Shown here in pieces: positions 8,842 through 16,981 of a DNA stretch of 64,000 nucleotides. The notes beneath the pieces were generated by a model that was given only the letters and a program-made list of their open reading frames with translations, was not told the DNA's origin and did no database searches. Numbering within the stretch: position 1 is the first letter of the stretch; each line of letters starts with the position of its first letter. The stretch is from Gemmatimonas sp. (GTDB lineage Bacteria; Gemmatimonadota; Gemmatimonadetes; Gemmatimonadales; Gemmatimonadaceae), in NCBI RefSeq assembly GCF_031426495.1, contig NZ_JANPLK010000015.1, forward strand, positions 32,571 to 96,570, read 5' to 3'. The translations under genes and the position numbers were made by a program.

Positions 8842-8994
8842 GGCGACTCCTCCTGGAGTGATCGTTTCGAACAGCGGGTGTTACCATGTCCGATACGTCA
8901 AAGGCCCTTCGCGGTGTCGGTTGCGGGACCGGAGGCCATGGCGTGGGCCCAAGTGCACGTGGGCAATGCCTGTGAGTCGCGGTGGGTGGCGCCG

Positions 8995-9804
8995 ATGAGC
9001 GCGCGATTGCGGCTGGGCACGCAAGGATGGAATTATCCGGCGTGGGTCGGGCCCTTTTATCCAGCAGGCACCCGTGCCGTCGACTTTCTGCGCACGTTCA
9101 CACGTGCCTTCGACGCGGTGGAGATCGACTCCACGTTCTACGCCATCCCGCCGGCCAGCACCGTGCGGGGGTGGGCGTCGCGCACGCCGCCGGAGTTCAC
9201 CTTCACCTGCAAGCTGCCGCAGGAAATCACGCACGAGCGGCGATTCGTCGACGCGGTCGACGTGTTGCACGCGTTCACCGATCGCCTGCGCGATTTGGGA
9301 CCGCGCCTCGGTCCTATTCTGATCCAGTGCGGTCCCGACTTCTCACCAGCGGAAGTCGATGCCTTTGCCGCTTTTCTGCCGGCCCTGCCCGCCGACCTCC
9401 GATTCGCCGTGGAGTTCAGGCAGTCGGCCTGGATCCGCAAGAGCACGTTGGCGTTGCTCAAGCGCCACGGCGTCGCGCTCGCCTTGAGCGATGGCCGATG
9501 GATTCCCCGCGACTGGCTGCTCAAACTCTGCGAACAGCCGACGGCAGATTTCGCCTACCTGCGTTGGATGGGACCTGACCGGAGCATCGTCGACTACTCA
9601 CGCCTGCAGGTGGACCGCAGTGCCGAGCTCGACGCGTGGAGCCGCATGATCCCCGTGCTGCAATCGCAGGTGCGCGAGGTGTACGGCTTCGTGAACAACC
9701 ACTTCGCGGGTCACGGTCCTGCCTCCCTACGGATGCTCCAAGAACGGCTCGGTCTTCCCACGGTGGACCCGCGCTCGATCGGGGATCAGCCGTCGCTGTT
9801 CTGA
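8995..9804 (+). CDS. DUF72 domain-containing protein
   Basis: The product has 269 residues with the DUF72 opening RLGTQGWNYPAWVGPFYP, then a TIM-barrel-like series (AVEIDSTFYAIP, FTCKLPQEITHERR, FAVEFRQSAW) and the end YGFVNNHFAGHGPASL. This covers the full family length. The ATG at 8995 starts four residues before the conserved strand. An in-frame ATG at 8938 has a GGAGG only 2 bases before it, which is too close. The biochemical function of the family is not established. Confidence 0.85.
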   Translation: MSARLRLGTQGWNYPAWVGPFYPAGTRAVDFLRTFTRAFDAVEIDSTFYAIPPASTVRGWASRTPPEFTFTCKLPQEITHERRFVDAVDVLHAFTDRLRDLGPRLGPILIQCGPDFSPAEVDAFAAFLPALPADLRFAVEFRQSAWIRKSTLALLKRHGVALALSDGRWIPRDWLLKLCEQPTADFAYLRWMGPDRSIVDYSRLQVDRSAELDAWSRMIPVLQSQVREVYGFVNNHFAGHGPASLRMLQERLGLPTVDPRSIGDQPSLF

Positions 9805-9835
9805 CGCGACCCTCCTCGGGGGATATACTTCACGC

Positions 9836-12538
9836 ATGACTGTGCCGACTGCCTCAGCCGCCGCCGCGCTCCGACTCGTTCGAGGCGAATCTGCGCTCCC
9901 GCACGACCTGCTGGGGGCGCATCCGATCACCCGTGACGGTGTGGACGGGGTCGCGATTCGCGCCTTCCAACCCAATGCGGCATCCATCGCCGCGGTGCTC
10001 GGCGAGCAGCGCTGGCCGATGGAGCGCGACGAGCATGGGTTGTTCGCGGTCTTCCTGAGCGATCGCACCGCGCCCATGCCGTATCGCCTCGAGATCACGT
10101 TCGGTGATGGGCGTGTGGTGTTGCGCGACGACCCGTACCGCTTTCTCCCCACCCTCGGCGAGATGGATCTGCATCTCTTCAACGAGGGACGCCATCTGCG
10201 ATTGTGGGAGAAGCTGGGGGCGCACCTCTGCGAGATCGACGGTGTGGTCGGCACGTCGTTCGCCGTGTGGGCGCCGAACGCGACCCGTGTGTCGGTGATC
10301 GGCGCGTTCAACGGCTGGGACGGACGCGCGCATCAGATGCGCCTGCTCGGTGCCAGCGGCGTCTTCGAGCTGTTCGTGCCCGGTGTCGGCGCGGGAGCGA
10401 TGTACAAGTTCGAGATTCGATCGCCGAGCGGTGCGCTGCGCGTAAAAACGGACCCGTACGCGTTCAAGATGGAGCCCGGTCCCGGGCACGCCTCGATCGT
10501 GCAGGCGCGTGACACGTACGACTGGAAGGACGGTGCCTGGCTGGCCCAGCGCGCCGACGCCGATCCGCTGCGTGAGCCGATGCTCGTGTACGAAGTCCAT
10601 CTCGGCTCCTGGATGCGCGGTGAGCACAATCGTCTGCTCACCTATCGCGAGTTGGCGCCGCGGCTGGCTGAGCATGTGAAGCGCATGGGGTTCACGCATG
10701 TCGAGCTGCTGCCGGTTCTCGAGCATCCGTTCGGCGGCTCGTGGGGCTACCAGGTGGGCGGCTATTTCGCCCCTACGTCGCGACATGGCTCGCCCGATGA
10801 TTTCCGTGCGTTCGTGGATACGATGCACGAGGCGGGTATCGGCGTGCTGCTGGATTGGGTGCCGGCGCATTTCCCGAAGGACGATTGGGCCCTACGCCGC
10901 TTCGATGGCACGGCCTGCTACGAACACGAGGATCCGCGACTCGGCGATCACCCCGAGTGGGGCACGCACATCTTCAACTACGCGCGCTACGAAGTACGCA
11001 ACTTCCTCCTCGCGAACGCGCTGTACTGGATCGAGGAGTTCCACATCGACGGACTACGCGTCGACGCGGTGGCGTCGATGTTGTACCTCGACTACGGCCG
11101 CGAAGCGGGCCAGTGGCTCCGCAACCGATTCGGCGGACGCGAGAATCTCGAAGCGGTGTCGTTCCTCAAGCAGCTGAATCACGCCGTGCACTCGCTGCAT
11201 CCGGGCGTGATCACGGTGGCCGAGGAGAGCACGTCGTGGCCGAAGGTCACGCACCCGATTAGCGAGGGGGGACTTGGCTTCACGCTGAAGTGGAACATGG
11301 GCTGGATGCACGACACGCTCGACTACTTCAAGGTCGATCCCTTCTTCCGCAAGGGCGCGCACGATAAGCTCACGTTCGCGATGATGTACGAGTACAGCGA
11401 GCGGTTCATGAATCCGTTGTCGCACGACGAAGTCGTGCATCTCAAGAAGTCGCTGGCCGAGAAGATGCCAGGCGACATCTGGCAGCGTTTCGCGAATCTG
11501 CGAGCACTGATCGGCTACTCGATCACGCGTCCCGGCAAGTCGCTGTTCTTCATGGGCACCGAGCTCGGCTCGCATCACGAGTGGAATCACGACATCAGTC
11601 TCGAATGGCATCTGATGGGTGATGCTCGACGCCAGGGACTGATGGCGTTCATGGAATCGCTTGGCGCGCTGTACCGTCAGCATTCGTGCTTCTGGCGTCG
11701 TGACCACGAACCGTCGGGCTTCGGCTGGATCGACGTCTCCGACAAGGAGCAGTCGGTGCTGTCGTATGCACGATACGATGGGGCCTCGCACGCGATCGTC
11801 GTGCTCAATCTCACGCCGGTACCGCGCGAGGCGTATCGTCTCGGTGCACCGGCCATGGGCACGTACCATGTAGTGCTCAACTCCGACGCGACCGCGTTCG
11901 GCGGCAGCGGATACGCCGTGGCCGAGACGGCGGAGGCGGAGCTCATGCCGTATCACGGCTTCCCGCAGTCGCTCACGGTGTCGTTGCCGCCGCTGAGCAT
12001 GCTGGTGCTGCTGCCGGCCGAGCAGCCGGACGCGCGCGTCGTGGTCGATGTGGTTGCGCTGTTGCCGGAACCGGGCACGTCGCGCTCGAAGCAGGAGAAG
12101 CCTCTGAAGGCGCCGAAGACTCCGAAGCCGGCCAAGGAGCCGAAGCGTGAGAAGGAGCCGAAGCCGGCGAAGGAGCCGAAGCCGGCGAAGGAGCCGAAGC
12201 GCGAGAAGGCTCCCAAGCCGACGAAGGAGCCGAAGCGCGAGAAGGCCCCGAAGCTGGCGAAGGAGCCGAAGCGCGAGAAGGCCCCGAAGCCGGCCAAGGA
12301 GCCGAAGCGCGAGAAGTCGGCGAAGGCGTCGAAGCCGGAGAAGGCCTTGACGGAGGCGAAGGCCCTTCAGCTTGAGACGAAGCCGGCTCGAAAGCCGGCG
12401 TCGAAAACGGCCGCGAAGCCCACGTTGGGGTCGCGCGCATCGACTACGGCCGTGCGCACCGCCAGCCGGCCAACGCCGCGTAAGACTCGTCCGACGAAGG
12501 TGACGCCGCCGCCCACGCCGCCGACGAACGAGTCATGA
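9836..12538 (+). CDS. glgB: 1,4-alpha-glucan branching enzyme GlgB with Lys/Pro-rich C-terminal repeat tail
   Basis: The product has 900 residues. It has an N-terminal CBM48 pair (residues 10-220), a GH13 catalytic barrel with nucleophile D410 in DGLRVDAV, acid E463 in AEEST and D531 in SHDEVVH, and a C-terminal beta domain to about 740. The enzyme makes alpha-1,6 branches in glycogen. The family normally ends near residue 730-750. Here a further 152 residues (from about 749) form a lysine-, proline- and alanine-rich tail with 12-residue repeats such as AKEPKREKAPKP. Its start follows an AT-rich stretch (atatacttcacgc). The SURF1 gene overlaps its stop (ATGA). Confidence 0.95.
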   Translation: MTVPTASAAAALRLVRGESALPHDLLGAHPITRDGVDGVAIRAFQPNAASIAAVLGEQRWPMERDEHGLFAVFLSDRTAPMPYRLEITFGDGRVVLRDDPYRFLPTLGEMDLHLFNEGRHLRLWEKLGAHLCEIDGVVGTSFAVWAPNATRVSVIGAFNGWDGRAHQMRLLGASGVFELFVPGVGAGAMYKFEIRSPSGALRVKTDPYAFKMEPGPGHASIVQARDTYDWKDGAWLAQRADADPLREPMLVYEVHLGSWMRGEHNRLLTYRELAPRLAEHVKRMGFTHVELLPVLEHPFGGSWGYQVGGYFAPTSRHGSPDDFRAFVDTMHEAGIGVLLDWVPAHFPKDDWALRRFDGTACYEHEDPRLGDHPEWGTHIFNYARYEVRNFLLANALYWIEEFHIDGLRVDAVASMLYLDYGREAGQWLRNRFGGRENLEAVSFLKQLNHAVHSLHPGVITVAEESTSWPKVTHPISEGGLGFTLKWNMGWMHDTLDYFKVDPFFRKGAHDKLTFAMMYEYSERFMNPLSHDEVVHLKKSLAEKMPGDIWQRFANLRALIGYSITRPGKSLFFMGTELGSHHEWNHDISLEWHLMGDARRQGLMAFMESLGALYRQHSCFWRRDHEPSGFGWIDVSDKEQSVLSYARYDGASHAIVVLNLTPVPREAYRLGAPAMGTYHVVLNSDATAFGGSGYAVAETAEAELMPYHGFPQSLTVSLPPLSMLVLLPAEQPDARVVVDVVALLPEPGTSRSKQEKPLKAPKTPKPAKEPKREKEPKPAKEPKPAKEPKREKAPKPTKEPKREKAPKLAKEPKREKAPKPAKEPKREKSAKASKPEKALTEAKALQLETKPARKPASKTAAKPTLGSRASTTAVRTASRPTPRKTRPTKVTPPPTPPTNES
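12128..12325 (+). repeat. 36-bp tandem coding repeat in glgB tail
   Basis: About five and a half imperfect copies of a 36-bp unit encode the 12-residue motif (P/T/L)AKEPKREKAPK; one copy is a 6-residue half unit. The repeats stay in frame throughout and expand a basic, disordered tail. Such tracts change copy number readily by slippage or recombination. Confidence 0.85.
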
Positions 12539-13353
12539 GGCGTCGCAGCACAACGACGTTGGTGTTCGGCGTGCTCACGGTGATCGCCGCTGCCGTGTGC
12601 ATTCGACTGGGTATCTGGCAGCTCGATCGGCTCACACAGCGGCGCGCGCAGAACGCGATCGTATTGGCGCGCGGTACGATGCCGGTGGTCAGTGTGTCCA
12701 CGCTGCAGCGTATCGACACCACCGAGTCGCATTGGCGCCGTGTGCACATTCGCGGCGTCGCCGATTACGCCGGCGAAGTGGTGCATGCTACGCGTTCGCA
12801 GGCTGGCTCGCCGGGCGTGCATCTGCTCACCCCGGTGCGGCCGCTGGACGGGGCGTGGGGCGATACCGCGGTGCTCGTGCTGCGCGGTTTTGTGTACTCG
12901 CCTGATGGACGCACGTTCGATCGAGATAAGGCGCGGGAGGTCGACACGCTCGACCTCGATGCGCTCGTGATCTCCTACCCTGCGCACAAGCCGGGCAAGG
13001 TGCAGATGCAGACGGCCACCCGCGCCGTGCGTCTGCTCGACCGCGACACGATCGCCGCGCTCACCGGTCATCCGCTGGCGCCCTTCCTGTTGTTGGCGCT
13101 GGGCGACACGGCCATGTACGACATTGTGAAAGCCGCGCGCGTGCCCCCGCCGTCGCCATCCGAAGGACCGCACCAGTCGTACGCCATGCAGTGGTTCGGA
13201 TTTGCTCTCGTGTTTCTCCTGGGCTTTGTGGCGTTCACGTGGGGGCCGGGGCGCGGCACTGCGGGCGCCTTGTCGGAGAACGATCCGGACCGCGACATGG
13301 GTGGCGTGGGCAACGCGCAAAACGAAAAGGTTGCGCGGACGCCAGCCGACTAA
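12535..13353 (+). CDS. SURF1-family cytochrome c oxidase assembly protein
   Basis: The product has 272 residues and two membrane segments, at about 8-25 and 217-236, flanking a periplasmic domain, as in SURF1/Shy1. The motifs RLGIWQLDRLTQRRAQN near the start and HQSYAMQWFGFALVFL near the end match the family's conserved ends. SURF1 helps insert haem a into cytochrome oxidase subunit I. The start ATG overlaps the glgB stop. The internal part is more divergent than the ends, so a distant member is possible. Confidence 0.75.
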   Translation: MRRRSTTTLVFGVLTVIAAAVCIRLGIWQLDRLTQRRAQNAIVLARGTMPVVSVSTLQRIDTTESHWRRVHIRGVADYAGEVVHATRSQAGSPGVHLLTPVRPLDGAWGDTAVLVLRGFVYSPDGRTFDRDKAREVDTLDLDALVISYPAHKPGKVQMQTATRAVRLLDRDTIAALTGHPLAPFLLLALGDTAMYDIVKAARVPPPSPSEGPHQSYAMQWFGFALVFLLGFVAFTWGPGRGTAGALSENDPDRDMGGVGNAQNEKVARTPAD

Positions 13354-13659
13354 ACGAGCTCGACTGTACGCTTGCCGCCACGAGTGGTGTAGGGGGAGTG
13401 CGACAGCATGCCGTCCGCGTGACGATTGGGGCCATCCGGATGGGCGAATATGGCAGCGTGATACCGTCACGCCACCGGCACGAATAGCACACCGCTGGCC
13501 CTGTGTGCCGTCACGCCGCGCTTACCTGCTACGTCGTTGGTCCTACATGGTCAGAGCGCAAACATCACAAAACTGCTCTAGGATAGAAGCGGGCACGGCC
13601 GTTGCTTCCTCTTCGTCTGCGCCGGACATGATGTCCGGCCCTCAAGAACTGGAGACACG
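13354..13659 (+). promoter_or_regulatory. Intergenic region with perfect palindrome before the DUF2279-like gene
   Basis: This 306-bp stretch has no convincing gene. It holds the perfect palindrome GCCGGACAT-G-ATGTCCGGC at 13621-13639, about 20 bases before the start codon at 13660 and just upstream of its GGAG ribosome site. In mRNA it would form a 9-bp hairpin next to the ribosome site; in DNA it could be an operator. A -10-like TAGGAT lies near 13580. I see no terminator after SURF1. Confidence 0.4.
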
Positions 13660-14517
13660 ATGCACGCGATGCGGCGTACGCAGGGCTGGACGAAGGGCAG
13701 CGCGGTATTGGCGGTCGTTGGAGCGGCCATGCTGCTCGGCGCGCGGCCGGTCGCGGCGCAATCCGGCTCCTGTGAAAGTGCCACCACGGCCAGCCGCATC
13801 GGGACGCAGGTCGCGCTCGGCGCCCTCGCCACGGGCCTCGAATACCAGTCGATGGCGCGCGGCGGTGCCTGGCGCATGGCCGACGAGAGCGCGCCGATGG
13901 CGATCGTGGCCGATCCGAGCTCGCATCTCCATGCCCTCGGTTCGTATCATCTGGCCCGGACCGCCGTCCATGCCACCTGCGCCGATCGGGCCAGCCGCGT
14001 GCAGGCCGCGTGGAAGAGCGCCGGCGTCGCGCTGGCGATCGGCACCGTGAAGGAAGTGGCCGACGGCTACTACAACGGCTTCAGCGCAGTCGATCTGGGC
14101 GTGGATGCGATGGGCGCCGGCTACGCGGTGGCGCAGGCGTACCTCCCCGTGCTCGAGAAGATCACCCCGTCGTTCTCGGTGGCGCCGCGCGCCTTCCTGA
14201 ACAAGCGTGGCCCGCGTGGCGCGCTGGTGGATTATTCGAACCAGACCGTCTGGCTGTCGGCCAACGTGCACGATCTGCTGCCGTCTACCGCGGCGAAGGC
14301 GTGGCCGTCGCCGGTTCGTCTGTCGGTCGGACGTCGCGCCTTTGGTAGCACCACGCCGAGCAAGTATGTGATCGGCCTCGATCTCGACGCCGCACGGTTG
14401 CCGGGCAACAACCCGGCCTGGGTGCACGTGAAGAACTTCCTGCACTCGGTACGCCTGCCGGGCCCGGCGCTCGTCATGAGCGGCAACGGCACGAAGAGCT
14501 TCGGCCTGTACTGGTAA
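13660..14517 (+). CDS. Secreted DUF2279/YfiM-like protein
   Basis: The product has 285 residues with a signal peptide (residues 1-33, cleavage near PVAAQSG). The core has the pattern of DUF2279/YfiM proteins: a helix with SHLHALGSYHLAR, then GTVKEVADGYYNGFSAVDLGVDAMGAGYAV. The C-terminal half (WVHVKNFLHSVRLPGPAL) is less familiar. Family members are small periplasmic or lipoprotein-like proteins of unknown role. The gene is convergent with the polysaccharide operon. Confidence 0.6.
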   Translation: MHAMRRTQGWTKGSAVLAVVGAAMLLGARPVAAQSGSCESATTASRIGTQVALGALATGLEYQSMARGGAWRMADESAPMAIVADPSSHLHALGSYHLARTAVHATCADRASRVQAAWKSAGVALAIGTVKEVADGYYNGFSAVDLGVDAMGAGYAVAQAYLPVLEKITPSFSVAPRAFLNKRGPRGALVDYSNQTVWLSANVHDLLPSTAAKAWPSPVRLSVGRRAFGSTTPSKYVIGLDLDAARLPGNNPAWVHVKNFLHSVRLPGPALVMSGNGTKSFGLYW

Positions 14518-14540
14518 CTGCTCGCGACGGTGATTCAGCG

Positions 14541-14563
14541 GGGCCGCGGCACTACGCCGCGGC
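14541..14563. terminator. GC hairpin between convergent genes
   Basis: GCCGCGGC-actac-GCCGCGGC (14543-14563) forms a perfect 8-bp stem straddling the stop codon of the aminotransferase gene at the end of the long minus-strand operon. It faces the end of the DUF2279-like gene. No T-run follows on either strand, so termination is uncertain. Confidence 0.3.
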
Positions 14564-15724
14564 GTGACCCGTATCGGTGCGTCCAGCGGCAACGCATAAC
14601 CGCACAACCTCGATCACGCGATCCTGTTGTGCGACCGTGAGCGACGAGCCACTCGGCAGGCAGAGGCCCGTCGCGAAGAGTGCATCGGATACGCGGCCGC
14701 CGATCACGCGACAGCCGGCGAATACCGGCTGCTGATGCATCGGCTTCCACACCGGTCGTGCTTCGATCTGCTGCGCCTCGAGTGCCAGCCGCACCGTTTC
14801 GAAATCGGCGCCGAAACGCGCGGCATTGATCGTGAGCGTGGTGAGCCAGCGCGTGGAGAGCATGCCGCCGCGACCGTACGTGGCTTCGGGCATGAGCGCG
14901 AGGCCCGGTAAGACGCCGAGGCCCGAACGGTAGCGGTCAAACACCGTCCGCCGCGCAGCAACGCGCGCGTCGAGCACTTCGAGCTGTCCGCGGCCGATAC
15001 CGGCCAGCACGTTGCTGAGCCGGTAGTTGTAGCCTACGTGCCGGTGTTCGTAGTGCGGCACCGGCTCGCGCGCCTGCGTGGCCAGCGTGCGCACACGCTG
15101 CGCGACATGCGCATGCGGCGTGATCAGCATGCCGCCGCCAGACGTCGTGATGATCTTGTTGCCATTGAACGAATAAAAGCCGACGTCGCCGAACGTGCCG
15201 GCCGCGCGACCCTCGTATGTGGCACCGAGCGCTTCGGCGGCATCCTCGATCAACAGCACGCCATGGGCGGTGCAGGCGTCGGCAATCGGCCGTACGTCCG
15301 CACACTGACCGTACAAATGCACCAGCACCACCGCACGTGGCAGCGCATTGCGTCGCGCCGCGTCCTGCAGCGCTTCCACGAAGAGCGAGGGGTCCATGTT
15401 CCACGAGTCGGCGTCCGCATCGACGAACACCGGGACCGCGCTGACATAGCGCAGCGGAAACACGGATGCGGCAAAGGTCAACGAGCTCACCCAGACCTCG
15501 TCACCCGCGCCGATGCCGAGCGCTTCGAGCGCCAGGTGCAGCGCGGCGGTGCCGGAGCTGAGGGCCACGGCGTGTGGGGCGCCCGTGTATGCGCAAAGCT
15601 CCCGCTCGAACGCATCCACGTGCGGGCCGAGTGGGGCGATCCAGTTCGTCCGAAACGCTTCAAGAACTAATTGCTCTTCGCGCTCGCCCAGATGCGGCGG
15701 CGAGAGATAAATGCGTTCATGCAT
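14552..15724 (-). CDS. DegT/DnrJ/EryC1-family PLP aminotransferase (PglE-like)
   Basis: The product has 390 residues with the DegT/EryC1 layout: start IYLSPPHLGEREEQLVLEAF, NWIAPLGPHVDAFE, the GTAALHLAL phosphate-binding region, LIEDAAEALGA and the PLP-lysine region FNGNKIITTSGGGM. It transfers an amino group to a 4-keto sugar nucleotide, as PglE does for UDP-4-keto-6-deoxy-GlcNAc. The ATG at 15724 overlaps the acetyltransferase stop by 8 bases. It is the last gene of the minus-strand polysaccharide operon and sits with PglD- and PglC-like genes. The 4,6-dehydratase that would make its substrate is not in the window. Confidence 0.85.
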   Translation of the reverse strand: MHERIYLSPPHLGEREEQLVLEAFRTNWIAPLGPHVDAFERELCAYTGAPHAVALSSGTAALHLALEALGIGAGDEVWVSSLTFAASVFPLRYVSAVPVFVDADADSWNMDPSLFVEALQDAARRNALPRAVVLVHLYGQCADVRPIADACTAHGVLLIEDAAEALGATYEGRAAGTFGDVGFYSFNGNKIITTSGGGMLITPHAHVAQRVRTLATQAREPVPHYEHRHVGYNYRLSNVLAGIGRGQLEVLDARVAARRTVFDRYRSGLGVLPGLALMPEATYGRGGMLSTRWLTTLTINAARFGADFETVRLALEAQQIEARPVWKPMHQQPVFAGCRVIGGRVSDALFATGLCLPSGSSLTVAQQDRVIEVVRLCVAAGRTDTGHAAA

Positions 15725-16388
15725 GATGGTCACGATGCCAGCCCGATGGGCGTTCTTTGATCGTCTTGGCCGGCACGCCGACCGCGGTCACATTCGCCGG
15801 CAGGTCACGACACACCACTGCGCCCGCGCCGACAATACTCCATTCACCAATCGATATCCCCTGGATCACCTGGCTGCCGGTGCCCACGTCCGTGCCTTCG
15901 CCCACGGTCACCGCGCCGCTCACGTTCACGCCGGGCGCGAGCGTCGCGTAGTCGCACAGCACGTCGTCGTGCGAAATCGTGCAGCCGATGCCCACGGTCA
16001 CGAACGCACCCACCCGAATGTCCACCGTGAACACGGCGCCGGCCCCGACAACGGTGCCCTCGCCGAGTGAGACGCGCCCTCCCATCGTGACCGACGGATG
16101 CACAATGGTCGGGAACGTCGTGAGTGGGCACCGCACGCGCTGCACCAGGCGATGCTTGAGGGCGGGACTGCCCACGGCCACGACCACGGAAATCGGTTGT
16201 GTGCGGGCCCGCACCCACTCGCTGCTGCCGATGACCGGCAAGTCGCCGGATCTCGTGCCCCGAAGGGCTGGGTCGTCGGAGAGAAAGCCGAGGACCGACC
16301 ATCGCGGCTCGAGCGCGTTGAGGTCTTCCAGCATCTGCGCGACTTCGCGCCCGAGGCCACCGGCGCCATAGATCACGATCTCGTTCAT
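15717..16388 (-). CDS. Sugar O/N-acetyltransferase, PglD/NeuD type (left-handed beta helix)
   Basis: The product has 223 residues. The N-terminal Rossmann-like part (IVIYGAGGLGREVAQML) binds the sugar nucleotide. The C-terminal half is a hexapeptide left-handed beta helix (VGAGAVFTVDIRVG, IGEWSIVGAGAVVCRDL) ending VGVPAKTIKE. This is the PglD/NeuD architecture, which N-acetylates a 4-amino-sugar on UDP. It fits exactly with the following aminotransferase and preceding PglC-like gene. The ATG at 16388 overlaps the stop of the upstream gene (ATGA). Confidence 0.85.
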   Translation of the reverse strand: MNEIVIYGAGGLGREVAQMLEDLNALEPRWSVLGFLSDDPALRGTRSGDLPVIGSSEWVRARTQPISVVVAVGSPALKHRLVQRVRCPLTTFPTIVHPSVTMGGRVSLGEGTVVGAGAVFTVDIRVGAFVTVGIGCTISHDDVLCDYATLAPGVNVSGAVTVGEGTDVGTGSQVIQGISIGEWSIVGAGAVVCRDLPANVTAVGVPAKTIKERPSGWHRDHHA

Positions 16389-16981
16389 CGTGCGCTTCCT
16401 TCGAAGACTGACATAGTGGCTTCGCCCTGTGCGCTGACGCCCGTACGTCGCAGTACCGTGGTAAACGTGCGCACGAGAATCCGCAGGTCGAGCATGAGCG
16501 ACTGATGCTCGACATACCACACATCGAGGCGGAACCGCTCGTCCCACGACACGGCGTTGCGCCCGTGCACCTGCGCCCATCCCGTCACACCGGGCCGTAC
16601 CTCGTGACGTCGGGCCTGCTCCGGGGTGTAGCGGTCGAGATACTCCATCAGCAGCGGACGTGGTCCGACCAAAGACATGTCACCACGCAGCACGTTCCAG
16701 AGCTCCGGCAGTTCATCCAGACTGGTGGAACGCAGCAGCTTACCGAACGGCGTGAGTCGGTCGGCATCGGGCAGCGCGCGGCCGTCGCGGCCGACCGCAT
16801 CGCGCATCGTGCGGAACTTGACCATCGTGAACGGACGGCCGTGCAGCCCCGGGCGCTGTTGCCGGAACAGCACCGGCGTGCCAAGGTTCAGGCGCACAGC
16901 GAGCGCCAGGAGCAGCAGCAGCGGCGAGGTGATGAGCAGTACCGAAGCGGCGATGACGATGTCGAGCGTGCGCTTGATCAT
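16385..16981 (-). CDS. Undecaprenyl-phosphate sugar phosphotransferase (PglC/WbaP C-terminal type)
   Basis: The product has 198 residues: one reentrant membrane helix (residues 6-30) followed by the monotopic phosphoglycosyl-transferase core. The core has FRQQRPGLHGRPFTMVKFRTM, TPFGKLLRSTSLDELPELWNVLRGDMSLVGPRPL and RPGVTGWAQVHGRN. It attaches the first sugar-phosphate to the lipid carrier at the inner membrane. The size matches PglC-type minimal enzymes. The start ATG overlaps the glycosyltransferase stop (TGATG). Confidence 0.93.
   Translation of the reverse strand: MIKRTLDIVIAASVLLITSPLLLLLALAVRLNLGTPVLFRQQRPGLHGRPFTMVKFRTMRDAVGRDGRALPDADRLTPFGKLLRSTSLDELPELWNVLRGDMSLVGPRPLLMEYLDRYTPEQARRHEVRPGVTGWAQVHGRNAVSWDERFRLDVWYVEHQSLMLDLRILVRTFTTVLRRTGVSAQGEATMSVFEGSAR

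Noticed and set aside
12128..12325. Tandem repeats considered as a CRISPR array
   Set aside because: The units are contiguous, 36 bp, in frame and encode lysine-rich repeats; there are no unique spacers and no cas genes.
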